This document shows, in pieces, positions 1-6,609 of a stretch of DNA of 29,561 nt. This DNA is from an uncultured Oscillospiraceae bacterium. Its GTDB lineage: Bacteria; Bacillota; Clostridia; Oscillospirales; Oscillospiraceae. The stretch spans positions 1-29,561 of the forward strand of contig CANQZF010000001.1 in assembly GCA_947628265.1 (NCBI GenBank). The letters run 5' to 3'. Within the stretch, counting starts at the first letter, position 1, and each line of letters opens with the position of its first letter. The position numbers and the translations under genes were made by a program. The notes under the pieces are model-generated. The model was not told the DNA's origin, made no database searches, and saw nothing but the letters and a program-made list of their open reading frames with translations.

Positions 1-1
1 T

Positions 2-77
2 GCTGGTGTAGCTCAGCTGGTAGAGCAGCTGATTTGTAATCAGCAGGTCGGGGGTTCGAATCCGTCCACCAGCTCCA
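2..77 (+). tRNA. tRNA-Thr (anticodon TGT)
   Basis: A complete cloverleaf can be drawn. The acceptor arm GCTGGTG (2-8) pairs with CACCAGC (67-73), followed by discriminator T and an encoded CCA. The anticodon stem GCTGA/TCAGC closes the loop TTTGTAA, whose central triplet TGT reads ACA (Thr). The T arm contains GGTTCGAATCC. It lies 11 bp before tRNA-Tyr on the same strand, so the two are probably cotranscribed. Confidence 0.97.
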
Positions 78-88
78 AAATTGCATAC

Positions 89-173
89 GGAGGAGTTCCC
101 GAGTGGCCAAAGGGGACAGACTGTAAATCTGCTGGCGATGCCTTCGGTGGTTCGAATCCACCCTCCTCCACCA
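89..173 (+). tRNA. tRNA-Tyr (anticodon GTA)
   Basis: This is a class II tRNA with a long variable arm. The acceptor GGAGGAG (89-95) pairs with CTCCTCC (163-169), then comes A and an encoded CCA. The anticodon loop CTGTAAA carries GTA. The variable arm around TGCTGGCGATGCCTTCGG gives the extra stem expected of bacterial tRNA-Tyr. The T arm GGTGGTTCGAATCCACC is intact, so the nearby integrase has not disrupted this gene. Confidence 0.97.
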
Positions 174-175
174 CG

Positions 176-209
176 AAAGAGCCGATTTTGGTAACAAAAT
201 CGGCTCTTT
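176..209 (+). terminator. Rho-independent terminator after the tRNA pair
   Basis: A perfect 15-bp inverted repeat, AAAGAGCCGATTTTG / CAAAATCGGCTCTTT, surrounds a GTAA loop. The right arm ends in TTT and is followed by GTGTATTTCT. It starts three bases after the tRNA-Tyr CCA end and is the obvious end of the tRNA transcript. Confidence 0.85.
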
Positions 210-323
210 GTGTATTTCTGGAACTTCGCGGATGGAGGAATCAGCTGTCCGAATCGTCTATATCGCGTTTTCGCCGTTTCTCCGTTCTGACCCACTTCTG
301 ACCCCAACGGGATTTCGGAGCGG

Positions 324-375
324 AAAGGACGGGATAGCATAAGGCCGTGGGATTTTCCGTCCCACGGCCTTTTTT
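324..375 (+). repeat. Hairpin repeat, copy 1 (terminator-like)
   Basis: A 12-bp perfect stem (341-352 with 360-371; core GGCCGTGGGA / TCCCACGGCC) is followed by a T-run on the plus strand and preceded by AAAGGACGGGATAGCATAA. A clearly related but degenerate version lies at 26235-26287, and a shorter fragment at about 28226-28256, so this is a dispersed repeat rather than a unique terminator. It sits between the tRNA terminator and the 3' end of the integrase gene, where it could also stop plus-strand transcription. Confidence 0.65.
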
Positions 376-398
376 AGTTATGGCGGGGTAGATTTTAC

Positions 399-1547
399 TC
401 ATACGCTCGCCCTGATCAGCTTGCCCATCGTGGCCGCGGCTTCCTCCTGCATCTTTGTGGTGACGTGGGTGTAGGTGCGGAGGGTGAAACCGGCGTCGTA
501 GTGGCCGAGGATACTGGAGACGGTTTTCACATCCACGCCGTTTTGGAGAGCCAGAGTTGCAAAAGTGTGGCGGAGGTCGTGCAGACGGATGTGTGGGAGT
601 CCCGCTGATTTGAGGATTTTGTTGTGGATGGCAGTGACGGAATCGGGGTAGTACATGCCCAGCGTCTTCGGGGAAGGGAACATGATCTCAAGCTCCGGGT
701 GCTTCTCATGCTCCCGTTTCAGGATGTCGACGGTTTCCTGGGATAGGGAGATTCTGCGGATAGACGTTTCCGTTTTCGGACGTGTGACCTTCACCCCTCC
801 GCCTTTGATGCCGACGGCCTGTTTGCAGACGTTCAGGGTCATGGTCTTTTCATCGAGGTCAGACCAGAGGAGGGCGACGAGTTCGCTTTTTCTGAGTCCG
901 GTGGTCAACTCCAGAAAGAACATCGCCAGAACGCCCCGTTTATCCGCTTCCTTGAGGTAGGCGCTGATGTCCTCGGGATGCAGGATGTGCATCTCCTTCT
1001 TCTCCAGCTTCGGCACGATGCAGTCCTCGGTCGGATTCCGCAGGATCAGCCGCTCCTTCACCGCCCGGTCCAGGCAGTTGTGAAGCATCATGTGGAGCCC
1101 GCGGACGTAGCTTGCACTCATGCTTGTGTCCCCGTCCGCCTTCTTCCTGATCCGCCCCTTTGCCTTAACGTCGTTGTACATCTTCTGTATGTCCCGCCCG
1201 GTGAGCTTTGCGAGTTTAATGCTCCCAATCCTCGGCACGACATGGTGCTCGATGTAGTCCTCGTAGGACCGCTGCGTACTCTCTCGGACGTGCGGCTTTG
1301 AGTAGGTTTCATACCATGTCTTAACCCACGCCCCGACGGTATATTCCTCGGCTCTCTCGATGTCAACCTCCGCGCACTCCCCGATGGCCCTCTTCAGCTT
1401 CTCCTTGACCTCCGCCTGTGTCCTGCCGAGTACGTTCTTCCGAATCGCCTTCCCGTTCTCGTTATGTCCAGCAACGTACCGTCCTTCCCAACGCCCATCC
1501 GGCCTCTTGCGTATATTCCCCTCGCCATTCGCTCTGCGTTTACTCAT
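399..1547 (-). CDS. Tyrosine site-specific integrase, complete
   Basis: This 382-residue tyrosine recombinase of the phage/ICE integrase type catalyses strand exchange between att sites. The N-terminus (residues 8-45, GEGNIRKRPDGRWEGRY) is an AP2-like arm-binding region. Residues 70-165 look like the SAM-like core-binding domain. The catalytic domain has the full set of active-site residues: R219 (TTGLRKSE), K258 (RPKTETS), H323 and R326 (HDLRHTFA), H349 (LGHYDAG) and Y359 (LRTYTHV). I start at the ATG at 1547, because it has GGAGA about 9 bases upstream; the upstream in-frame ATG at 1583 has no clear site. The gene points toward the tRNA-Tyr gene, the usual arrangement for an element inserted at a tRNA, but I found no second copy of the tRNA 3' end and no excisionase, relaxase or phage genes. 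It is probably a remnant or a minimal element. Confidence 0.93.
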   Translation of the reverse strand: MSKRRANGEGNIRKRPDGRWEGRYVAGHNENGKAIRKNVLGRTQAEVKEKLKRAIGECAEVDIERAEEYTVGAWVKTWYETYSKPHVRESTQRSYEDYIEHHVVPRIGSIKLAKLTGRDIQKMYNDVKAKGRIRKKADGDTSMSASYVRGLHMMLHNCLDRAVKERLILRNPTEDCIVPKLEKKEMHILHPEDISAYLKEADKRGVLAMFFLELTTGLRKSELVALLWSDLDEKTMTLNVCKQAVGIKGGGVKVTRPKTETSIRRISLSQETVDILKREHEKHPELEIMFPSPKTLGMYYPDSVTAIHNKILKSAGLPHIRLHDLRHTFATLALQNGVDVKTVSSILGHYDAGFTLRTYTHVTTKMQEEAAATMGKLIRASV

Positions 1548-1673
1548 GCTGCGCGTCTCCTTTCCGCCTTTCGGCAAACACACAACATACCATCTTCCGC
1601 GCGAAATAGCCAGGGCAAAATTGTGTACAAACGGATAACTTTTCTCCCTCAGTGGGTCCGGGCTGCCGCCCGG

Positions 1674-1708
1674 AAAAAGCGCCCGACCGACAAAGTCGGA
1701 CCGGCGCT
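1674..1708 (-). terminator. Minus-strand terminator upstream of the integrase
   Basis: Read on the minus strand, AGCGCC pairs with GGCGCT and the inner CCGAC pairs with GTCGG around a TTT loop, and the stem ends in a run of five T. It would stop minus-strand transcription coming from beyond 1708 before it reaches the integrase. No minus-strand gene is visible upstream for it to serve. Confidence 0.6.
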
Positions 1709-1861
1709 CTGCTTGCCTCTCCCAAACGGGAGAGTATCCTCCCCACGCTCATGACCACCTCATGACGGAGGCGTTTTCCTTAGAATCACTGCCAAAACCG
1801 CCCACACCGACCCCCTAAAGCTGGCCTCGCCCCAAAAACCGACCACCTACTCGGAACTCAG

Positions 1862-1881
1862 AAAAACCCCGCCCTGCGGGG
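1862..1881 (-). terminator. Minus-strand terminator-like hairpin
   Basis: On the minus strand GCCCCGC AGG GCGGGG is followed by TTTTT (A-run at 1862-1866 on the plus strand). The stem is short but GC-rich. It is the second minus-directed stop signal in a stretch with no recognisable minus-strand gene. Confidence 0.5.
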
Positions 1882-2153
1882 CTTTGTGCCCGGACCGCGC
1901 CGCCAAACGGTGCGGTACTTTATCTTGTTCAAAAATCGAACGGCCTTTTTTGCCCGAAAAAGGGCCGGAAATACGCTTCAGTGTTGCCTTCTCGGAGCTT
2001 GAGAATTATGTGTAGAGAAGAAAGTCCGTTCCCCTCACAATTGCCCAACACGGCGTTTTGCTACTTGGGAGGTGTACTCGTCCTATCCTCTGCCCTAAAA
2101 CCGCACACGGGGGCAACAACGGGGCCGCGGCGCTGGGTGGGATCGAATTACCG

Positions 2154-2182
2154 TGGACTTTTTCAAGCGCACATGGTATACT
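2154..2182 (+). promoter_or_regulatory. Putative promoter of the MBL-fold hydrolase
   Basis: A TGGACT box (2154-2159) and a TATACT box (2177-2182) are separated by 17 bp. The start codon lies 54 bp further on. The -35 box matches the consensus in only four of six bases, so this is a sequence-only guess. Confidence 0.45.
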
Positions 2183-2236
2183 TTTCTTGGCAACCAATGA
2201 TTCTGCAACTTGTGGCTTGATTGAGGGCGGGTTTTT

Positions 2237-3001
2237 ATGGGTACTTGGTTTACGGTAGAGGCAATCGACAGCGATACATTTTCAATCAGCGAGTATAAGC
2301 ACTGGGAGGAGACGCACTGCTACCTGGTCTGCGGTACGGATAGAGCGCTCCTAATCGATACGGGATTGGGCGTTGGGAATATCAGGGAGGCGGTTGACGG
2401 CCTCACGGACCTCCCGGTGACCGTGGCCACGACCCACGTCCATTGGGACCACATCGGAGGGCACAGATATTTCGACAGAATCGCCGTGCACGAGGCCGAG
2501 AAGGATTGGCTGGCGGTGCGGTTCCCCATCCCGTTGGAGGTGGTCAAGCACAACCTGACTTGCCATCCGTGCGATTTCCCGGAGGACTTTGTTCTTGATG
2601 ATTACCGGCTGTTCCAGGGGACACCGCAGGAGCTCCTGCGGGACGGCGATCGTCTGCCCTTGGGGGACAGGACACTCACGGTGATCCACACGCCCGGACA
2701 CTCCCCCGGACATTGCTGCTTTTATGAGTCTAAGCGCAAATATCTGTTTTCCGGCGACTTGATCTACCGGGGCTGCCTGGACGCCTTTTATCCGACTACG
2801 GACCCGCAACTGTTCTGGCAGTCTGTCAGGACGATGCAGGATTTGGAAATCGCCCGCATCTTCCCCGGCCACCACGAGCTCTCTGTCCCGGTCAACATTG
2901 TGGGTAGGATCGAAAAGGCATTTCGGGAGCTATCCCAGGAGAGAAAGCTGAGACAGGGCGGCGGCGTATTTCAGTACGGAGACTTTCAAATCCATATTTG
3001 A
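2237..3001 (+). CDS. Metallo-beta-lactamase-fold hydrolase
   Basis: This 254-residue single-domain MBL-fold enzyme has the full metal-binding set: H67-V-H69-W-D71-H72 (THVHWDHIGG), H155 in HTPGHSPGH, D174 in FSGDLIYRG, and H212 in FPGHHEL. These residues normally hold a binuclear Zn or Fe site that hydrolyses thioester, lactone, phosphodiester or beta-lactam bonds. The family resemblance is to the glyoxalase II/YcbL-like group, but the substrate cannot be read from the sequence. There is no signal peptide, so it is cytoplasmic. The start is preceded by GAGGGCGG, a modest ribosome binding site. It stands alone on the plus strand and converges on the SLH protein gene, with an inverted repeat between them. 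Confidence 0.92.
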   Translation: MGTWFTVEAIDSDTFSISEYKHWEETHCYLVCGTDRALLIDTGLGVGNIREAVDGLTDLPVTVATTHVHWDHIGGHRYFDRIAVHEAEKDWLAVRFPIPLEVVKHNLTCHPCDFPEDFVLDDYRLFQGTPQELLRDGDRLPLGDRTLTVIHTPGHSPGHCCFYESKRKYLFSGDLIYRGCLDAFYPTTDPQLFWQSVRTMQDLEIARIFPGHHELSVPVNIVGRIEKAFRELSQERKLRQGGGVFQYGDFQIHI

Positions 3002-3110
3002 GAGGGTTTTATATTTGTTGCCTTTTTGACGGCTGTGGCCTAATCTGTGTGATACGCCTCGGTGTGTAGGGACGGCTTGCCACGGATGATCAGCATTTCC
3101 CCCCGTATAC

Positions 3111-3146
3111 ACGCCACTACGCCGGAGGAATCCGGCGTAGTGGCGT
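3111..3146. terminator. Inverted repeat between two convergent genes
   Basis: A perfect 15-bp stem, ACGCCACTACGCCGG / CCGGCGTAGTGGCGT, closes an AGGAAT loop in the gap between the hydrolase and the 3' end of the 19 kb operon. The T-run is weak on both sides (AATTTATTA on plus, GTATAC on minus). It may be a bidirectional stop of low efficiency or a stabilising 3' hairpin for the operon mRNA. Confidence 0.6.
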
Positions 3147-3152
3147 AATTTA

Positions 3153-6100
3153 TTACGATAACGATATAAGAAGATTATAAATTCTTTGGGTGAGGGCGGC
3201 AAATTCGCTGCGAGTGGTGTAGCGCAGGGGCGCCATGTACATATCGCCGATGCCCATGAAGATCTTCAGCTTGTAGAGGGCCTGGAAGGCGTTCAGCGAG
3301 TCCTCCGTCATCTCGTCAGCGTCGCCGAAAACATAGGGTTCAGCCGGAGCGCTCACGTCAACGCCCATGCTCTGGAGGAATTTGACGAGCATGATCGCCA
3401 TATCCGCGCGGGAGCTGGCCGCCTCCTCCGTGAACTCCCCGTCAGGCAAAAGCCCGGCCTGCTTGGCCCAGATCACGGCGGGGGTGTACCATCTGCCATC
3501 AGGAATGCCGGGATAGCTGACGCCCTCGTACCGGGTGAGGTCAACGCCCTGCATCCTGGCCAGGACCGCCGCGATTACCGCCTGGGAGACAGGGGTGTCC
3601 GGGTCGAACTGAGTATCCGAGATGCCCACCATCCATCTGTGCTCATAGGCCCATTTTACCTCCTCGTAGTCCCAATCCCCCACCAGGACATCGGTAAAGG
3701 GAAGGCCGCCGTTCCACTCCTCCTCGGGCTCCGAGGTCTCCGGCGTATGGGACGAGCCGGGGTTGGAGCTTCCGCCTGAACCGCCGGAGGTAATATTGAT
3801 GGTGAAGTTCTGGGCGGCTCGCTTCACGGGCTCCTTGGGCTCCTCATTGACGGTGGTGCCGTCGGTGCGGAACTCCGCGGCGATGGTGTGGGAATTGCCG
3901 TCGTTGACGCCTTCGATGGTCTCGTCAAATAACGTGATGATCGTGCTGCCGGACCTGGAGGAATAATCCTTCCCCTCTTCCAACCGTTTGCCGTCCAGGT
4001 AGAACGCTACGAACTGGCCATAGGTGCCTTCACTGGAGAAGGTCTGATCTCCCGCTTGAGTGAGCTCAAAATGGTATTCGCCGGATTTCGTGCCCACATA
4101 CTGTATGACATCATAATTGGCATCCGTTTTGTTCCAGACCGTCTCATCGGTGTTGTCATCTACGTTCAAAACGAATGGCTTGCTGTCAAGGACGACTTTC
4201 CCGCTCTGGGCGCTGTCGTAAACAAGGTTAACGGTAAAGCTGTACTCTCCGCTATTGCCCACCGGGACGCCGTAAAGGGCGCCTCCGGGCGAGAGCGTGA
4301 TGCCCGCCGGGAGTACGCTGTCACGGGCGAGCTCAAATCTGACCGGGGTCTTGCTGACGTTATTGGACTGGATCATGACGCCGTAGGGGACCCATTTTAC
4401 CGCGTGCTGGTCGGACAGGGTCTCCGTGACGATGCTGGGCGTACCGGCGACACCGGTGATCTTGACCTTTACTTCCTTTTCTCCGGCCTTGATGACAAGA
4501 ATGCCGTCAATCACGCCGTGATTGATCCTCCCGTCCGCGTCGTAGGTCGGGACGAGCCGGACCTTTCCGATATTGCCGAGGACTCCATAAGTAAGATTAT
4601 TTCCATCATGAACAGAGTCAAACGCACCAAGCTCCGCACCCTCTACCACGGTCCAATAGTCGTCGATAGCCACGTTCTGGGGGGTGCCCTCCCACGAAAC
4701 GGAAATACCCGTCAGCGTCGTGTTCCCGATGTTGGCGAACATGATGTCGTAATACGTCTCGCTGCGCTCAAGGTCCCCCAGATGGACTTCACGGCCAGGA
4801 ATGTTGAGCGTCTTGTCATAATTGTTGTCCTGCACATTTTCACCCAGAACGTAAAGCTCTGCTTCTGTCTTCTGGGCGATAAAGGTGACATAGTAGTTGG
4901 TCGTGTCTCCGTTTTCCGCTTGCACGGTTATGAGCTTGGGTACGCCCGGATCAAATTTGAGCGGGGATTCTCCACTTGTCCGCACCTCCGCCGCGCCATT
5001 TTCGTCAGCCCATGAGACCTTTGCGACACTTGCCGCACTCCAGGTGGGATAAATATATCCGCTTGAGTTGGCCTTTATATTATCCTCCGTTTCAAGGATG
5101 AAGACTGTCTGGTATATGTCTTTCATGGTGTCGGTCTGCTGATCGACATAGGAGGAGAAAATTTGATAATCAGTCCCACCTTCACGCTGTACTTTCGTTT
5201 TCACACCAGTAAGCTTGAAGGAGGTACTGCTTGAAGGTATCCGCTCGGACTCAACATACGGGGTCACCTGGATTTTGAAACGGGAAATCTCATCATTATT
5301 ATCAATGATCGTGAAGAAAATGCCCTCGCCAAATCCTGTGCTTTTATAGCCGTCGCCGAAAAGCTGATCTTTAATATCCGGTTGCCCAGCTGCTTTCTCC
5401 GCCGATTCATACAGTCCAACATAAGCGGCCTTTATATTACCCCTACCATTATTCACGTTGTTATTTTCCAGAAATTCGGGATCGCGCGCGGACATCGTGA
5501 GGGTAAACTCGTCGCTGGTTCGCATACCCTCTTCGAGCATATAAGTATATGAATCATATGGCATGTTGGAATTACTAACACGCTTACTATCTGACAACGA
5601 GAAGGAGGATATACTATCCTTTTTTAGACTAGCGCTTACAGAAATTCCTTCAGACCCCAAATAAACATAGAAACATTTGACACAGTCGTTTCCACGATTA
5701 TTCTTATAAAAAGCTGTAAAATACTTAGAGGACCAAGAATAATCAAACATGGCCGTATAAGTGTTGTCCGCTAACCGCTCTGAATCGATTCCCTCTTTGG
5801 TGGAATGCGTTCCCTCATATATTTCCAATTCAGAAAATCCATTTAGCGAAGTCTTGAAATCCATTTTCAGACTTATCTTTTTCCCTCTGCAGGAACGAGG
5901 GATGTAAATGCTATAGCGCTCAATATCTGTATTTGTCGTTTCGTCGAGGGTATCCATCCTTTCATATTTGCTGAGTATCTTGACTGCTTGGTTATTCTCT
6001 CCCTCAGTTACGCTGAAATCAATGATCATGTTTTCCTGGGGCAGAAGAGCCTTGACCACATATCTCTTGTTGCTTGCGTCAAGCTGATTATCCGCATTCT

Positions 6101-6608
6101 CTCCCACAATCAGCAACATATAGACACAGGCCGGATCGTTGGTGTAGAAACATTTTAAATCATAGTACTCGTCATACGATATTAAATTATTGTGATATAG
6201 ATTCTCAATCTCAGTGACGGAGTATCCCGCAGTCAGATCAATGTTTTCCCGGGCATCGGTCAGCTTATAATTGTCGCTCTCCGCATCAATATCGTACCTG
6301 TAGTAACGCTTGATCCACGCCACTTTGCTGTTCTCAGCATCGACCTGTTTGTCCTGCTTTTGAAGTTCGACCAGCTTGGCGTTCAGCCTTTCCAGAATGG
6401 TTTTCACGGGCACCTGGTCGAGCTTGTCCGGATCCTGGTCTGTGAGATCGATCTCGATTGGAGCATACCTGCTTCCAACTTCCTCCAGCGGCTGGAGAGA
6501 CATGGGGGCGATGCCTGTGTCACCGTCGTCCGCCAGGGCCGCGGGCAGTACGGAGGCCAGCATCAGCAGAGCCAGCAGTACAGCCACATGCTTTTTGAAT
6601 TTCTTCAT
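3153..6608 (-). CDS. Secreted SLH-domain surface protein, last gene of the Tad operon
   Basis: This 1151-residue protein has a signal peptide (MKKFKKHVAVLLALLMLASVLPAALA) and a large extracellular region. It ends in a Gly/Ser/Pro/Glu linker (about residues 940-966) and three S-layer homology repeats (about 970-1021, 1032-1082 and 1092-1147), which normally bind pyruvylated secondary cell-wall polymer. The middle region is beta-rich. Residues near 750-830 (LPAGITLSPGGALYGVPVGNSGEYSFTV, split over the motif) resemble putative-Ig/He-PIG domains, and residues around 525-560 resemble a cadherin-like beta-sandwich. Its ATG is one base after the kinase stop codon and its ribosome binding site lies inside the kinase gene, so the two are translationally linked. 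Residues about 95-520 are encoded by visibly AT-richer DNA than the rest of the operon. It could be an adhesin, a pilus-associated surface protein or a target of the kinase; none of these is shown. Confidence 0.88.
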   Translation of the reverse strand: MKKFKKHVAVLLALLMLASVLPAALADDGDTGIAPMSLQPLEEVGSRYAPIEIDLTDQDPDKLDQVPVKTILERLNAKLVELQKQDKQVDAENSKVAWIKRYYRYDIDAESDNYKLTDARENIDLTAGYSVTEIENLYHNNLISYDEYYDLKCFYTNDPACVYMLLIVGENADNQLDASNKRYVVKALLPQENMIIDFSVTEGENNQAVKILSKYERMDTLDETTNTDIERYSIYIPRSCRGKKISLKMDFKTSLNGFSELEIYEGTHSTKEGIDSERLADNTYTAMFDYSWSSKYFTAFYKNNRGNDCVKCFYVYLGSEGISVSASLKKDSISSFSLSDSKRVSNSNMPYDSYTYMLEEGMRTSDEFTLTMSARDPEFLENNNVNNGRGNIKAAYVGLYESAEKAAGQPDIKDQLFGDGYKSTGFGEGIFFTIIDNNDEISRFKIQVTPYVESERIPSSSTSFKLTGVKTKVQREGGTDYQIFSSYVDQQTDTMKDIYQTVFILETEDNIKANSSGYIYPTWSAASVAKVSWADENGAAEVRTSGESPLKFDPGVPKLITVQAENGDTTNYYVTFIAQKTEAELYVLGENVQDNNYDKTLNIPGREVHLGDLERSETYYDIMFANIGNTTLTGISVSWEGTPQNVAIDDYWTVVEGAELGAFDSVHDGNNLTYGVLGNIGKVRLVPTYDADGRINHGVIDGILVIKAGEKEVKVKITGVAGTPSIVTETLSDQHAVKWVPYGVMIQSNNVSKTPVRFELARDSVLPAGITLSPGGALYGVPVGNSGEYSFTVNLVYDSAQSGKVVLDSKPFVLNVDDNTDETVWNKTDANYDVIQYVGTKSGEYHFELTQAGDQTFSSEGTYGQFVAFYLDGKRLEEGKDYSSRSGSTIITLFDETIEGVNDGNSHTIAAEFRTDGTTVNEEPKEPVKRAAQNFTINITSGGSGGSSNPGSSHTPETSEPEEEWNGGLPFTDVLVGDWDYEEVKWAYEHRWMVGISDTQFDPDTPVSQAVIAAVLARMQGVDLTRYEGVSYPGIPDGRWYTPAVIWAKQAGLLPDGEFTEEAASSRADMAIMLVKFLQSMGVDVSAPAEPYVFGDADEMTEDSLNAFQALYKLKIFMGIGDMYMAPLRYTTRSEFAALTQRIYNLLISLS

Positions 6609-6609
6609 G

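Larger units (their letters stand above)
1548..2153. other. Gene-free, hairpin-rich region between integrase and hydrolase
   Basis: No open frame here has a ribosome binding site, family motif or plausible composition. The segment holds a run of inverted repeats: TCCGGGC/GCCCGGA (1657-1674), a two-part stem at 1678-1708, CTCTCCC/GGGAGAG (1717-1734), CCCCGC/GCGGGG (1867-1881), ACCGC/GCGGT (1894-1916) and CGGCC-T5/A5-GGGCCG (1941-1967). Between 1780 and 1860 the plus strand is strikingly rich in C and A and poor in G. The region probably contains the right-hand boundary of the integrase element, but no att repeat could be recognised. Confidence 0.5.

Noticed and set aside
2..173. tRNA-Thr and tRNA-Tyr plus tuf recalling the thrU-tyrU-glyT-thrT-tufB operon of enterobacteria
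   Set aside because: Here tuf is about 29 kb away on the opposite strand, so the genes cannot form that operon.
2005..2060. GAGAAGAAAGTCCG, reminiscent of the start of bacterial RNase P RNA
   Set aside because: The conserved segments that should follow in RNase P RNA are absent and the region is too short for the full RNA.
2006..2258. Overlapping frames of 63-79 residues on both strands before the hydrolase gene
   Set aside because: They lack ribosome binding sites and family motifs, overlap each other and cover the likely promoter of the hydrolase.
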